A stretch of 14,361 bases of DNA from CAYSUS01 sp964434165 (GTDB lineage Bacteria > Planctomycetota > Planctomycetia > Pirellulales > Thermoguttaceae): contig CAYSUS010000147.1 of the NCBI GenBank assembly GCA_964434165.1, forward strand, positions 1 through 14,361. The letters run 5' to 3'. Position 1 is the stretch's first letter. Every line of letters begins with the position of its first letter. The position numbers and the translations under genes were made by a program. This document shows, in pieces, positions 1 to 7,866 of the stretch. The notes below the pieces were generated by a model. That model did not search any database. It was given only the letters and a program-made list of their open reading frames with translations, and was not told where the DNA came from.

Positions 1-16
1 GTAGGATAAGCAGATC

Positions 17-1090
17 GTGTTGCAGATCCAACATCGCGATGCCGCCATGATCGTGGATTACCACGGCGAGGATCTTGTGTTCCTCATATCGCAGCCCCGT
101 TGCGGCTCGACCATGCTTCAGCGGATTCTCGGCAGTCACTCGCAAATCTATGCGCCGCAGGAAACCTGGCTGATGCTCGCGCCGAGCTTCGCGCTCCGCG
201 CCGACGGCTTGCGGGCCCCGTACAACGGGCTGCTTGCGTTTCACGCCCTGGAGGACTTCCTGAACCACTTCGGCGGTGGCGAGTCTACGTACCTGAGCGC
301 GGTACGGGCTTGGGCAAGGGTCATGTATGGCGCGGCGCTCGCGCTGTCCTCCAAGCAGGTGTTCGTCGACAAGACACCTCGGTACTACTACATCATCCCG
401 GAGCTTCGCCGCTTCTTTCCCGCCGCCAAGTTCGTCTTCCTACTGCGAAACCCCCTCTCCGTCCTGTCATCGATCCTGCGGACTTGGGTGCGGGAGGACT
501 GGCCCAAGCTGTCTCATCACCGCGACGATCTCTTGACGGCGCCGAGGCGGATGATCGAGGGCATCGAAGCGGGGCGGTCGCGATCCTTCGTGGTCCAATA
601 TGAACAGCTTGTCGACCGGCCGCGGGAGGTCGTCCATCGCTTGTGCGAGTTCCTGGGACTCGCTTTTGAACCACGCATGATCGAGTACGGCGGCAGCCCT
701 CCTCCCGAGGGGCGGCACGGCGATAAGGCTCGGACGCATACCTACAAGCAGCCGTCGCAGGAGAACGTCGATAACTGGCGGCGGCTCACGGAGACTTCGC
801 AGGAGCTGCATTTCGCGAGGAGCTATCTCAATTCGCTGGGCGTTGCGGTGGACGCGCTGGGATACTCCTTCGAGGAACTCAGCCAGGCGCTCTCCGAGGC
901 TCGCCCCCGGGATCGGGGCCCCGTGTTCCCCTGGGGCCTAGCCCTTCGGCCCACGGCCGGCTGGGGGCGGAAGCAGCGGTTGGTGGCTCGTCGTGTGCTC
1001 GCGGTGCAGAGGCACGGGGCCATTCGCGGCAACTGGCTCTTCCTGCGCGAAAACGCCTGGCACATGATTCGGGCTCTCTTTCCCGGCTAG
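17..1090 (+). CDS. PAPS-dependent sulfotransferase family protein
   Basis: Likely moves a sulfuryl group from PAPS to a hydroxyl, here probably on a sugar of the glycan built by the neighbouring genes. Near the N-terminus is a 5'-phosphosulfate-binding loop, QPRCGSTMLQRIL, with R28-C29-G30-S31-T32 in the usual place. A second segment, FVFLLRNPLSVLSS, matches the 3'-phosphate-binding motif with R144 and S152 at the standard eight-residue spacing. The family is most like the Sulfotransfer_3 type. At 357 residues it is slightly long, with a basic C-terminal tail after about residue 290. The reading frame opens right after a TAG at 2-4. GTG 17 has an AGGA at 3-6, while ATG 47 is an alternative start that still keeps the whole PAPS loop. 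No signal peptide is seen, so it is probably cytoplasmic. Acceptor specificity is not visible. It lies 15 bases before the fusion oxidoreductase. Confidence 0.85.
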   Translation: MLQIQHRDAAMIVDYHGEDLVFLISQPRCGSTMLQRILGSHSQIYAPQETWLMLAPSFALRADGLRAPYNGLLAFHALEDFLNHFGGGESTYLSAVRAWARVMYGAALALSSKQVFVDKTPRYYYIIPELRRFFPAAKFVFLLRNPLSVLSSILRTWVREDWPKLSHHRDDLLTAPRRMIEGIEAGRSRSFVVQYEQLVDRPREVVHRLCEFLGLAFEPRMIEYGGSPPPEGRHGDKARTHTYKQPSQENVDNWRRLTETSQELHFARSYLNSLGVAVDALGYSFEELSQALSEARPRDRGPVFPWGLALRPTAGWGRKQRLVARRVLAVQRHGAIRGNWLFLRENAWHMIRALFPG

Positions 1091-1105
1091 ATCGCGCCCA
1101 TCCCC

Positions 1106-3349
1106 ATGTCTGTCCCGACGATCGCCGTTCTAGGCGGGGGCGCAGTCACGCGCCTGCTCTATGCCCCGGCCTTGTGCGCGCTTGGCGCGTCGCGCGTTCT
1201 CGAGACAACGGCGGTCGTCGATCGGTCGGGCGACGCGTTGAGGAAGCTCGCGTCGAGCGAGCAACGCGTCGCGGACCGCTCGCTCGAGTCCTCCTACGAG
1301 GACTTCCTCGCCGACCCGAGGCGGTTGGCCGGGCTGGATGCAGTGATCGTCGCACTGCCGCACCACCTTCACGAGGCGTGCGTCGTCCTGGCCCTGGACG
1401 CGGGCCTGCACGTCTTCTGTGAGAAGCCGCTGGGGCTCGGCCCGGAGGAGGTGAAGCGGATGGATGAGGCGGCTCGCCGGGCAACGCGAGTGCTCGCCGT
1501 CTGCCAACCCCGCCGGAGCTACCCCGCGGCTCGCGCGATTCGAGGGCTGCTCGACCGCGGCTGGCTCGGCAAAGTGGAGCGCGTCATGTGGGAGGAAGGC
1601 CAACCATATGCCTGGCCTGCGGAAAGCCTCGCCCTCGTACAGCGGGAGTACGGCGGCGAGGAGGTCTTCGACATCGGGGCGCACGTCTTCGACCTGCTCT
1701 GTTGGTGGCTCGGTCCGCTCGAACTCCAGCGATACAAGGACGACTCGCGCGGAGGAGCGGGGGCACATTTCGAGATCGGTTTGCGGTCCGCGACCGGAGC
1801 CAGCGTCGAGGTCCGGCTGTCTCGGCTTTTCCTCCTCTCGAACAAGGTCGTGGTCCAGTGCCAGCGTGGGCGCGTGTCTTGGGACGTCAGGACTCCCGAG
1901 TCCTTTCATGTGCAACTCGCCGACGGCGACGGACTGCCCGAACCCATGATCTCGTATCCCGCCCTCGGCACCCGCTGGCCGCACGAGGCGTTCTGCGATC
2001 AGCTCCGGGATTTCGCCCACGAGATCACCGTTGGCGGCACCAAGACCATAGCCGGCGCGAGGGACGCGCTCCACTACGCAAGGATTTTCAGCGCCTGTCG
2101 CGACGCCCAGACGCACTCGACGGTCCACTTCCCGGAAGTGCGGAGCGCCGAGTTGCAGGTGGTCACCGGCGCAGCCGGATTCGTCGGATGCCGGCTCGTG
2201 GAAAGGCTATTAGAGAACAACGAATCGGTCCGCGCCCTGGTCCGGCGTCCGCAGAGCTGCATTCGCGTAGCAAGGACGACTGCCGAGCTCGAGCGATGCG
2301 ACGTGACACAGATCGACTCGGTGAAGCAAGCCTTGCGCGGCGCCGACGTCGTCTTCCATTGTGCCGGCAGCGCGAAGAACAGCCGCGAGACGATTGTCGA
2401 GGGAACCGTGAACGTGCTTCAGGCGGCGGAGGCGAACAATGTTCGGCGGGTCGTCGTGTTCAGCAGTATGCTGGCGTACGGCGACCCGCCGCCCGAAGGA
2501 ATCGTCACCGAAAACCGGTCGGGCGCGGCCAGCACGATGGAATACGCTCAGGCGAAACGGGAGCTTGAGCGGCGTTGCCAAGGGTTCACGGCGAATAGCC
2601 GTACCGAGGTGGTTATTCTTGAGCCCACTTGCATATTCGGTCCGTTCGGGTCGGATTTTGTCGCAAGCCAACTCGATGCCATGCGGAGCGGAGAGTTCTT
2701 TCTCATTGAGGGCGGAGCAGGGTCGGCGAATCTCGTGTACGTCGACAACGTGGTTGATGCAGCGATCCTGGCGTCGTCTCAGGCGTGCAAATCCGGCACT
2801 CGATATATCATCAATGAGGAAGAGTGGCTGGTTACATGGACCGAGTATTTTGGCGAGCTTGGCCAGTCGGTGTTCGGCTTGTCCGCCGGCGACTTTCCCT
2901 CGCTATCGCTATCGCAATTCGCGGAGATCGTTCAGACACGTAAGAGATTGCGGTCCTTTCCGACGGTTGTTCGGCATGCAATCCGCGCGTACCCGCCTGC
3001 GAGAGATTGGCTGCAGGGCTCATGGATGTTCCGTGCGTGGACTGCCGGAAAGCAACTAGGAAGAAGCGGACCCCGTCCGACAGGCTCAACGATCGGCGCT
3101 GGCCCAACGAACGACCATGAGTCGCCGAACGGGAGGAGGCTGGTCGAGGAGCTCAAGACGTGTCCGAAGCTCCATTTCACTTCGTCCGTGGCGAGGTTCT
3201 TCTCGTCGAAAGCCACTTACTCTTCGGACCGCATACGCCAGGAGCTAGGCTGGTCGCCCCGCGTCGACCGTGCCGCCGCGATGAAAGCGACGCTTGAGTG
3301 GGCGCAAGAGTCATATCGGCATCGCCCGCTGTCGGGGGCTCTGTCATGA
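1106..3349 (+). CDS. Gfo/Idh/MocA oxidoreductase fused to SDR-type sugar epimerase/dehydratase
   Basis: A 747-residue two-domain protein. Residues 1 to about 345 form a Gfo/Idh/MocA NAD(P) oxidoreductase: a Rossmann start AVLGGGAVTRLLYAPAL, the EKP motif with K107, and a catalytic-type D189-x3-H193 in DIGAHVFDLL. From about residue 350 a second Rossmann domain begins, with TGAAGFVG giving G355-x2-G358-x2-G361, a serine pair S453-S454 before MLAYG, and Y480-x3-K484 (YAQAK), the extended-SDR catalytic pair. The C-terminus ends in a typical SDR helix (RIRQELGWSPR). Known members of these families oxidise, epimerise or dehydrate sugars or nucleotide sugars. A fused protein could carry out two successive steps on one substrate, which is inference. 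The SDR half is about 400 residues, longer than the usual 300 to 340. It overlaps the next gene by ATGA, suggesting translational coupling. No Shine-Dalgarno is evident upstream of ATG 1106. Confidence 0.88.
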   Translation: MSVPTIAVLGGGAVTRLLYAPALCALGASRVLETTAVVDRSGDALRKLASSEQRVADRSLESSYEDFLADPRRLAGLDAVIVALPHHLHEACVVLALDAGLHVFCEKPLGLGPEEVKRMDEAARRATRVLAVCQPRRSYPAARAIRGLLDRGWLGKVERVMWEEGQPYAWPAESLALVQREYGGEEVFDIGAHVFDLLCWWLGPLELQRYKDDSRGGAGAHFEIGLRSATGASVEVRLSRLFLLSNKVVVQCQRGRVSWDVRTPESFHVQLADGDGLPEPMISYPALGTRWPHEAFCDQLRDFAHEITVGGTKTIAGARDALHYARIFSACRDAQTHSTVHFPEVRSAELQVVTGAAGFVGCRLVERLLENNESVRALVRRPQSCIRVARTTAELERCDVTQIDSVKQALRGADVVFHCAGSAKNSRETIVEGTVNVLQAAEANNVRRVVVFSSMLAYGDPPPEGIVTENRSGAASTMEYAQAKRELERRCQGFTANSRTEVVILEPTCIFGPFGSDFVASQLDAMRSGEFFLIEGGAGSANLVYVDNVVDAAILASSQACKSGTRYIINEEEWLVTWTEYFGELGQSVFGLSAGDFPSLSLSQFAEIVQTRKRLRSFPTVVRHAIRAYPPARDWLQGSWMFRAWTAGKQLGRSGPRPTGSTIGAGPTNDHESPNGRRLVEELKTCPKLHFTSSVARFFSSKATYSSDRIRQELGWSPRVDRAAAMKATLEWAQESYRHRPLSGALS

Positions 3350-4419
3350 ACGTTCACCCTCGCGTATCTGTCGTCATCCCCGCATATCGTTCGGAAGCCA
3401 CGCTTGCCGAAGCGGTGGAGAGCGTGCTTGCGCAGACGTACGGCGATCTGGAAGTCCTGATCGTTGAGGACGGCTCGGACGACGGCACACTTGACGTTGC
3501 TGAGGAATGCCGCGAGCTCGATCCGCGCCGCGTGAAGATTCTCCGTCATGAAGGCGGTGCGAACCGTGGTGTCTCCGCTTCGCGGAACCTTGCCCTAGAT
3601 CACGCAACCGGCGAATTCATCGGCTTTCTCGACGCCGATGACGCGTGGCTGCCTGAGAAGCTAGCTTGGCAGATCGATGTTTTCACGAGGTTTGGGGAGA
3701 TCGGTTTCGTCTTCGGCGACGTCTACCTATCGATTCAACCGGATCCACATCAGCCGATGGCCCGGCAACAACTTTCGCGAGCACCACATCGAGCGCACCT
3801 CGCTCAGCGATTTAACGGTGAGGAGCTTTCGGCCGCACGGGTCCTTAACTTCGACCCCCGGCCCTTCACTTGGATCGTCTCGCCGACACCGTTGGTGCGT
3901 AGCCGGTACTTCGCAGACGGCCTTCGCTTTGTAGGTCCACCGCAACTTGACTTGCAGTATGAAGATTTCTTAATGTGGCGCATACTGGCGATGCGTACCA
4001 CTTTTCACGCGATCGCCGAACCCATTGCCATATATCGCGTCCATGACACCAGCTTCACGGGAACGTTTCATCGCAGCAAGTCGACGCTTGATCACTTGCG
4101 GGGACTTGAGCAGGTCGAGCGGCTTCTCCTAAGAGCGTGTCACAAAGAGGTTCATCGCCTTGGTTGGAGGAGGAAGCTGCGCCGCAGCTTGGGGCCGCGA
4201 ATCATCGATTCCATCCCACGGGTCGCCGTGAACCAGCTTCCCGCGGTGGGAGTCCTGGCTTGGCGTCATGGTCGGCTGGGAAGTTATACCTTCGGGGTTC
4301 TCTTACGAGGGTTTCGGTGGCTGGAACGCATGCTGCGACGTACTTTGGCTTTTCGTTTGGTTCGTCCCACCCTGCGACGGCTTAAGAACGCCATCTATCG
4401 CCCGAACGGGCTTAACTGA
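3346..4419 (+). CDS. Family 2 glycosyltransferase (GT-A fold)
   Basis: A 357-residue inverting GT2 transferase that would add one sugar from a nucleotide donor to a growing lipid-linked glycan on the cytoplasmic face. The N-terminal domain opens with VSVVIPAYRSEATLAEAVES, continues through VEDGSDDGT, and carries the metal/nucleotide-binding LDADDAW (D96, D98, D99). E206-D207 in QYEDF is the likely catalytic-base region. After about residue 250 the protein turns basic, with repeated aromatic and arginine residues that could rest on the membrane. The frame extends upstream to 3298, but that part overlaps the fusion gene. ATG 3346 overlaps the fusion gene's TGA, leads directly into the first beta strand, and is the better start. 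G+C at third positions is lower than in the genes at 5850 and 8809 (about 40 of the first 60 codons by hand count). Donor and acceptor cannot be told. Confidence 0.9.
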   Translation: MNVHPRVSVVIPAYRSEATLAEAVESVLAQTYGDLEVLIVEDGSDDGTLDVAEECRELDPRRVKILRHEGGANRGVSASRNLALDHATGEFIGFLDADDAWLPEKLAWQIDVFTRFGEIGFVFGDVYLSIQPDPHQPMARQQLSRAPHRAHLAQRFNGEELSAARVLNFDPRPFTWIVSPTPLVRSRYFADGLRFVGPPQLDLQYEDFLMWRILAMRTTFHAIAEPIAIYRVHDTSFTGTFHRSKSTLDHLRGLEQVERLLLRACHKEVHRLGWRRKLRRSLGPRIIDSIPRVAVNQLPAVGVLAWRHGRLGSYTFGVLLRGFRWLERMLRRTLAFRLVRPTLRRLKNAIYRPNGLN

Positions 4420-4489
4420 GCCAAGCGCATTGGGACGTTCCTAAATTGGGATTCTGTAGGGAACTTTATGGTCCGACGTTAGTGACGCA

Positions 4490-5827
4490 ATGTCAAGAAC
4501 TGAACTAACTGATCGCAGTAAGCTCCCCAGCAGCGGGGCTCACCCTGACTCGAAAAGGCGTCTCGTTCCTGGAACCACCATTGTGCAGGTCCACGCGGCG
4601 GACCTCGGCGGCGGCGCGGAACAGATGGCTTACATGTTGCATCACGAGTTCCTCTCGCTTGGCTACAATGCATACTTGGTCGTAGGGCGCGCCCTCAGGG
4701 CGAAGGAGGAGCGGGTCATTGAAATTCCGCAGACTCAACGGTGGCGAGGGGAGTGTCGCCTGAAACGTTTCCTGGAACGACAACTTGGTCTGCAGTATTT
4801 CTATTCCCCGGGCACGTCTCGCCTGCCGACCATTCTGCCGAGCTCGCCGGATGTCTTGCTCATTCACTCGATGCACGGGGCAAATGGCTATTTCAACATC
4901 GCGGACCTGCCAAAGCTCTCACGAAGATGGCCCACGTTCCTGTACCTCCAAGACCAATGGAGCATGACTGGTCATTGCTCGTACTCGCTTGGATGCAGCA
5001 AATGGAAGACCGGATGCGGTAAGTGTCCAGACCTTTCTATCTCGCCCGCCATCCCCAAAGACGGCACACGATGGAACTGGCGACGGAAGTACCATGCGTA
5101 TTCTCGCTCTCGACTTGTCGTCGGCTCCGCCGCACAGTGGATCCTCGACTTGGCCGCCGAGTCGCCACTCCTCAGCCGCTTTCCGCAGTATCTCGTTCCA
5201 AACGGTGCGGACCTCTCCGTATTCTCCCCGGGAAGCCGTCGCGATGCTCGGGCACGCTTGGGACTCCCCCTGGAGGGGCAAATGATTCTGTTTCTCGCCC
5301 AGAAGGGGGCGAAGAGCGGGTTCAAGGATTTCGAGACGCTGGCATCTGCCTTTCGGATGTTGCGCCAAACCGGCAATACATGCAAGTTGGTGACAGTGGG
5401 TGGGGAGCCCAGCGAGGAAACTCGCCAGGCTCTCCCTCCCGACGTCATCTTTCATCCCTTCACGTCTAATCGACGGGAGACTGCCGATTACTATCGTGCG
5501 GCGAATCTGTTCTGCCACATCACCAAAGCCGATGTTTGTCCACTTACGATTATCGAGTCCCAGGCATGTGGGACGCCGGTCGTCGCGACCGCGGTCGGCG
5601 GCGTCCCCGAAATCGTCCGTGAGCAGGAGACCGGATGGTTGGTACCTCTGGGTGAGCCTGAATGTCTTGCGGATCGAATCGAGGACGCACTCAACGATTC
5701 CGCGCGGCTTGAGACAATGGGGCTACACGCCGCCCAACACGCAGCCCAACATTTCGACATCGCCAAGCTTGCGGAACGATTCCTGGACGTGTTCGCACGC
5801 CATCAGCCAGCCCGACCTGCCAACTGA
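4490..5827 (+). CDS. Family 4 glycosyltransferase, WcaC-like
   Basis: A 445-residue retaining GT-B transferase. The N-terminal half starts with a beta strand and glycine loop, VQVHAADLGGGAEQMAY (G37-G39), as in GT4 enzymes that modify lipid-linked sugars. The central stretch YLQDQWSMTGHCSY followed by TGCGKCP matches the layout of colanic-acid-type WcaC proteins, including four cysteines C163, C169, C176 and C179. The donor-binding region has VPNGADLSVF and IIESQACGTPVVATAVGG. The EX7E pair reads D348-x7-E356, so the first glutamate is replaced by aspartate. ATG 4490 is chosen because the first core beta strand starts about 27 residues later; the Shine-Dalgarno is weak. It is separated from the GT2 before it by 70 bases, one of the larger gaps, and followed after 22 bases by the DUF288 gene. 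The resemblance to WcaC gives the family, not the sugar. Confidence 0.88.
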   Translation: MSRTELTDRSKLPSSGAHPDSKRRLVPGTTIVQVHAADLGGGAEQMAYMLHHEFLSLGYNAYLVVGRALRAKEERVIEIPQTQRWRGECRLKRFLERQLGLQYFYSPGTSRLPTILPSSPDVLLIHSMHGANGYFNIADLPKLSRRWPTFLYLQDQWSMTGHCSYSLGCSKWKTGCGKCPDLSISPAIPKDGTRWNWRRKYHAYSRSRLVVGSAAQWILDLAAESPLLSRFPQYLVPNGADLSVFSPGSRRDARARLGLPLEGQMILFLAQKGAKSGFKDFETLASAFRMLRQTGNTCKLVTVGGEPSEETRQALPPDVIFHPFTSNRRETADYYRAANLFCHITKADVCPLTIIESQACGTPVVATAVGGVPEIVREQETGWLVPLGEPECLADRIEDALNDSARLETMGLHAAQHAAQHFDIAKLAERFLDVFARHQPARPAN

Positions 5828-5849
5828 TTAGAGCATCGCAGACCACCAA

Positions 5850-6857
5850 ATGTCCGACGACACAACAATCATTACCACCATCAATCCCCGTTCCCCCGGC
5901 ATGGATCGGTTTCTTATGCTCGGCGGGCGGCAGATCGTGGTGGTCGGCGATCGGAAGACGCCGGACTACGAGCCCGTCGAGGGCCTGGAGTTCCTCTCGG
6001 TCCGGCGGCAGGAGGAACTGGAATGCCAACTCGCGAAGCTGCTGCCGTACAACCACTACTGCCGTAAGAACCTCGGGTACCTGTGGGCGATCTCGCACGG
6101 CGCAGAAACGATCTACGACACAGACGACGACAATCTCCCGTACGACGACTGGAGCTTCCCCGAGTTCCATTGCGACAACCGATGCGAGGGTGCGGGACGG
6201 TTCGTCAACGTTTACCGATACTTCACGCCCGAGCTGCTCTGGCCCCGGGGCTTTCCCTTGAGCTCGCTCCAAGATCCCGAGGAGGTCGCTGGGACCCGGG
6301 GTGAGCGGCTGGACGTGGGCGTGTGGCAGGGGCTGGCCGACGGCGACCCGGACGTCGACGCGATCTACCGGCTGATCTACACGCGCGAAACGAAGTTCGA
6401 GCGCCGCGAGCCGATCGTGCTCCCGCCCGAGCGGTACTGCCCGTTCAACTCGCAGAACACGCTCTGGAACCCGGAGGCGTTCGCCTATCTGTATCTGCCG
6501 GTCACGGTGAGCTTCCGCTTCACGGACATCTTGCGCGGCTACGTCGCCCAGCGGGGGCTGTGGCAGCACGGCCTGCACCTGGGCTTCACCCGGGCCACGG
6601 TGTGGCAGGAGCGCAACGTCCACGACCTGATGCGCGATTTCCGCGACGAGGTGGAGTGCTATCTGAACGTCCCGAAGATCGTGGAACTCCTTGAAGGGCT
6701 GACTCTGGGGCCGGACGCCCTGGAAAACCTCCGCGCGATGTACGGGGCCCTCGTGGAGACGGGTCTGGTCGGCGATGCGGAGCTGCCCTTCGTCGACGCG
6801 TGGATCGAGGACGCGGGCCGAGTCGGTGTGACGACACGACCAGGCGGCGAGCGCTGA
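5850..6857 (+). CDS. DUF288 / STELLO-type putative glycosyltransferase
   Basis: A 335-residue protein that I recognise as the DUF288 (STELLO) family. The start has ITTINPRSPGMDRF and VVVGDRKTPDY. This is followed by LPYNHYCRKNLGYLWAISHG and then YDTDDDN, an acidic D90-x-D92-D93-D94-N95 cluster of GT-A type. The C-terminal half carries FNSQNTLW, LPVTVSFRFTDILRGYVAQR and the WQERN region, all typical of the family. In plants, STELLO proteins are Golgi glycosyltransferase-like proteins tied to cellulose synthase assembly. Those carry an N-terminal membrane anchor, which is absent here. Bacterial members have no settled function that I know of. The gene sits between a GT4 and a GT2 with gaps of 22 and 3 bases, so a glycan-building role is a fair inference. 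Third-position G+C is high from about codon 23 (55 of 60 codons) but lower before it (14 of 22). Confidence 0.82.
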   Translation: MSDDTTIITTINPRSPGMDRFLMLGGRQIVVVGDRKTPDYEPVEGLEFLSVRRQEELECQLAKLLPYNHYCRKNLGYLWAISHGAETIYDTDDDNLPYDDWSFPEFHCDNRCEGAGRFVNVYRYFTPELLWPRGFPLSSLQDPEEVAGTRGERLDVGVWQGLADGDPDVDAIYRLIYTRETKFERREPIVLPPERYCPFNSQNTLWNPEAFAYLYLPVTVSFRFTDILRGYVAQRGLWQHGLHLGFTRATVWQERNVHDLMRDFRDEVECYLNVPKIVELLEGLTLGPDALENLRAMYGALVETGLVGDAELPFVDAWIEDAGRVGVTTRPGGER

Positions 6858-6860
6858 CCC

Positions 6861-7853
6861 ATGCCCATGGCCGCATCATCCAACGCGAATTCGCCCTTTC
6901 CTCCCAAGCCGGCCCCCATCGCGCCGATCCCGCTGGCTCCGCTATCCGAGCGCCCGCTGGTCTCGATCATCGTCCCGAGCTACAACCAGGGGCAGTTCAT
7001 CGGCGAGACGCTCGAGTCGATCCTCTCGCAGTCGTACCGTCCGCTGGAAGTCCTCGTGATCGACGGGGCCTCGACGGACGGGACGGTGGACGTGCTGAAG
7101 TCGCTGCACGGGGCCCCGGAGCTGCGGTGGTGGTCCGAGCCCGACCGCGGGGTCGTCGAGGCCGTGAACAAGGGGTTCGCCAAGGCCCGGGGGGGAATTG
7201 TTGGGATTCAGAGTTCCGACGACTGCTACGAGCACGGGGCAATCGCCATCGCGGTCGAGCAATTCCGGCGCGACCCGCAATTGGGCCTTGTGTACGGAGA
7301 TACCGTCAAGGTCGATACCGAGGGGAAGGAGCTGTTTCGCACCCGAACTGCTTCGTTTACCCTCGAGAACTTGCTTAGCAAGCGGACGTGGATTCCTCAG
7401 TGCTCCGCCTTCTTTCGTCTCGATCTGGCGAAGCGACTCGGCGGATGGGACGAAAGCTACTTCAACGCTGACACGGAGCTATGGCTGCGAATGGCTTTTC
7501 GCACGAAGATGCTCAAGGTCGACCGTTTGCTTTCCAGAAGAACAATGCACGCGGGACAAAGGGACGAGCGCGGCGAGGAAATCCTCGCCAGCTACTGGAG
7601 GATGATCGAGCAGTCGCCCGACCTGAAGAACGCCCCCCGCAGGCTTCGCCGCGCTGCGGAGTGCGGGAAGTACCTGCACGCGATTCGATACCGACCAAGC
7701 GCATCGCGATGGGCCAAGGGCTACTGCGCCTGGCGGGCCGTCCTGGCATACCCGAAGATCCTTGGCAGGGCCGACCTCGCGCCGCTGTTGTTTCCCGGAT
7801 ACCGGCCGCTGCGGAACGCGCTGGGCCGTCTGAGACGTCGTTTCGTCGCCTAG
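6861..7853 (+). CDS. Family 2 glycosyltransferase, mosaic composition
   Basis: A 330-residue GT2 transferase. The core begins near residue 33 with VSIIVPSYNQGQFIGETLES, then VIDGASTDGTVDV, then IQSSDDCYEHG, where D120-D121 form the metal-binding pair and serine replaces the first aspartate, as in many WcaA-like members. FNADTELWLRMAF (D204, E206) is the likely base region. The first 30 residues are rich in proline and alanine and may be a linker. ATG 6867 is a possible alternative to ATG 6861. The gene starts 3 bases after the DUF288 stop. Its DNA changes abruptly at codon 112 (position 7194): 77 of the 79 codons before it end in G or C, against 57 of the 80 after it, and the switch lies on a run of seven G (7189-7195). 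The protein reads smoothly across this point, so it is not a frameshift. The sugar donor is unknown. Confidence 0.88.
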   Translation: MPMAASSNANSPFPPKPAPIAPIPLAPLSERPLVSIIVPSYNQGQFIGETLESILSQSYRPLEVLVIDGASTDGTVDVLKSLHGAPELRWWSEPDRGVVEAVNKGFAKARGGIVGIQSSDDCYEHGAIAIAVEQFRRDPQLGLVYGDTVKVDTEGKELFRTRTASFTLENLLSKRTWIPQCSAFFRLDLAKRLGGWDESYFNADTELWLRMAFRTKMLKVDRLLSRRTMHAGQRDERGEEILASYWRMIEQSPDLKNAPRRLRRAAECGKYLHAIRYRPSASRWAKGYCAWRAVLAYPKILGRADLAPLLFPGYRPLRNALGRLRRRFVA

Positions 7854-7857
7854 GGAG
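7852..7857 (+). promoter_or_regulatory. Ribosome binding site overlapping upstream stop
   Basis: AGGGAG overlaps the TAG stop of the preceding GT2 and lies 9 bases before ATG 7867, supporting that start and coupling of the two genes. Confidence 0.55.
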
Positions 7858-7866
7858 CTGCCCCCG

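Noticed and set aside
1130..2128. 332-codon open frame on the - strand
   Set aside because: It lies opposite the Gfo/Idh domain, which has clear motifs. The reverse translation shows no family likeness, and long antisense frames are common in G+C-rich genes.
1588..2568. 326-codon + strand frame overlapping the fusion gene
   Set aside because: Arg-rich translation without motifs, fully inside the fusion gene, whose own frame carries catalytic residues on both sides.
4420..4489. Possible promoter in the 70-base gap before the GT4 gene
   Set aside because: TTGGGA at 4430-4435 could be a -35, but the bases 17 further on (TCTGTA) are a poor -10, and the sigma-factor preferences of the host are unknown.
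5691..6623. 310-codon open frame on the - strand
   Set aside because: Covers the end of the GT4 and most of the DUF288 gene in reverse; low-complexity Val/Arg/Leu-rich translation without a domain.
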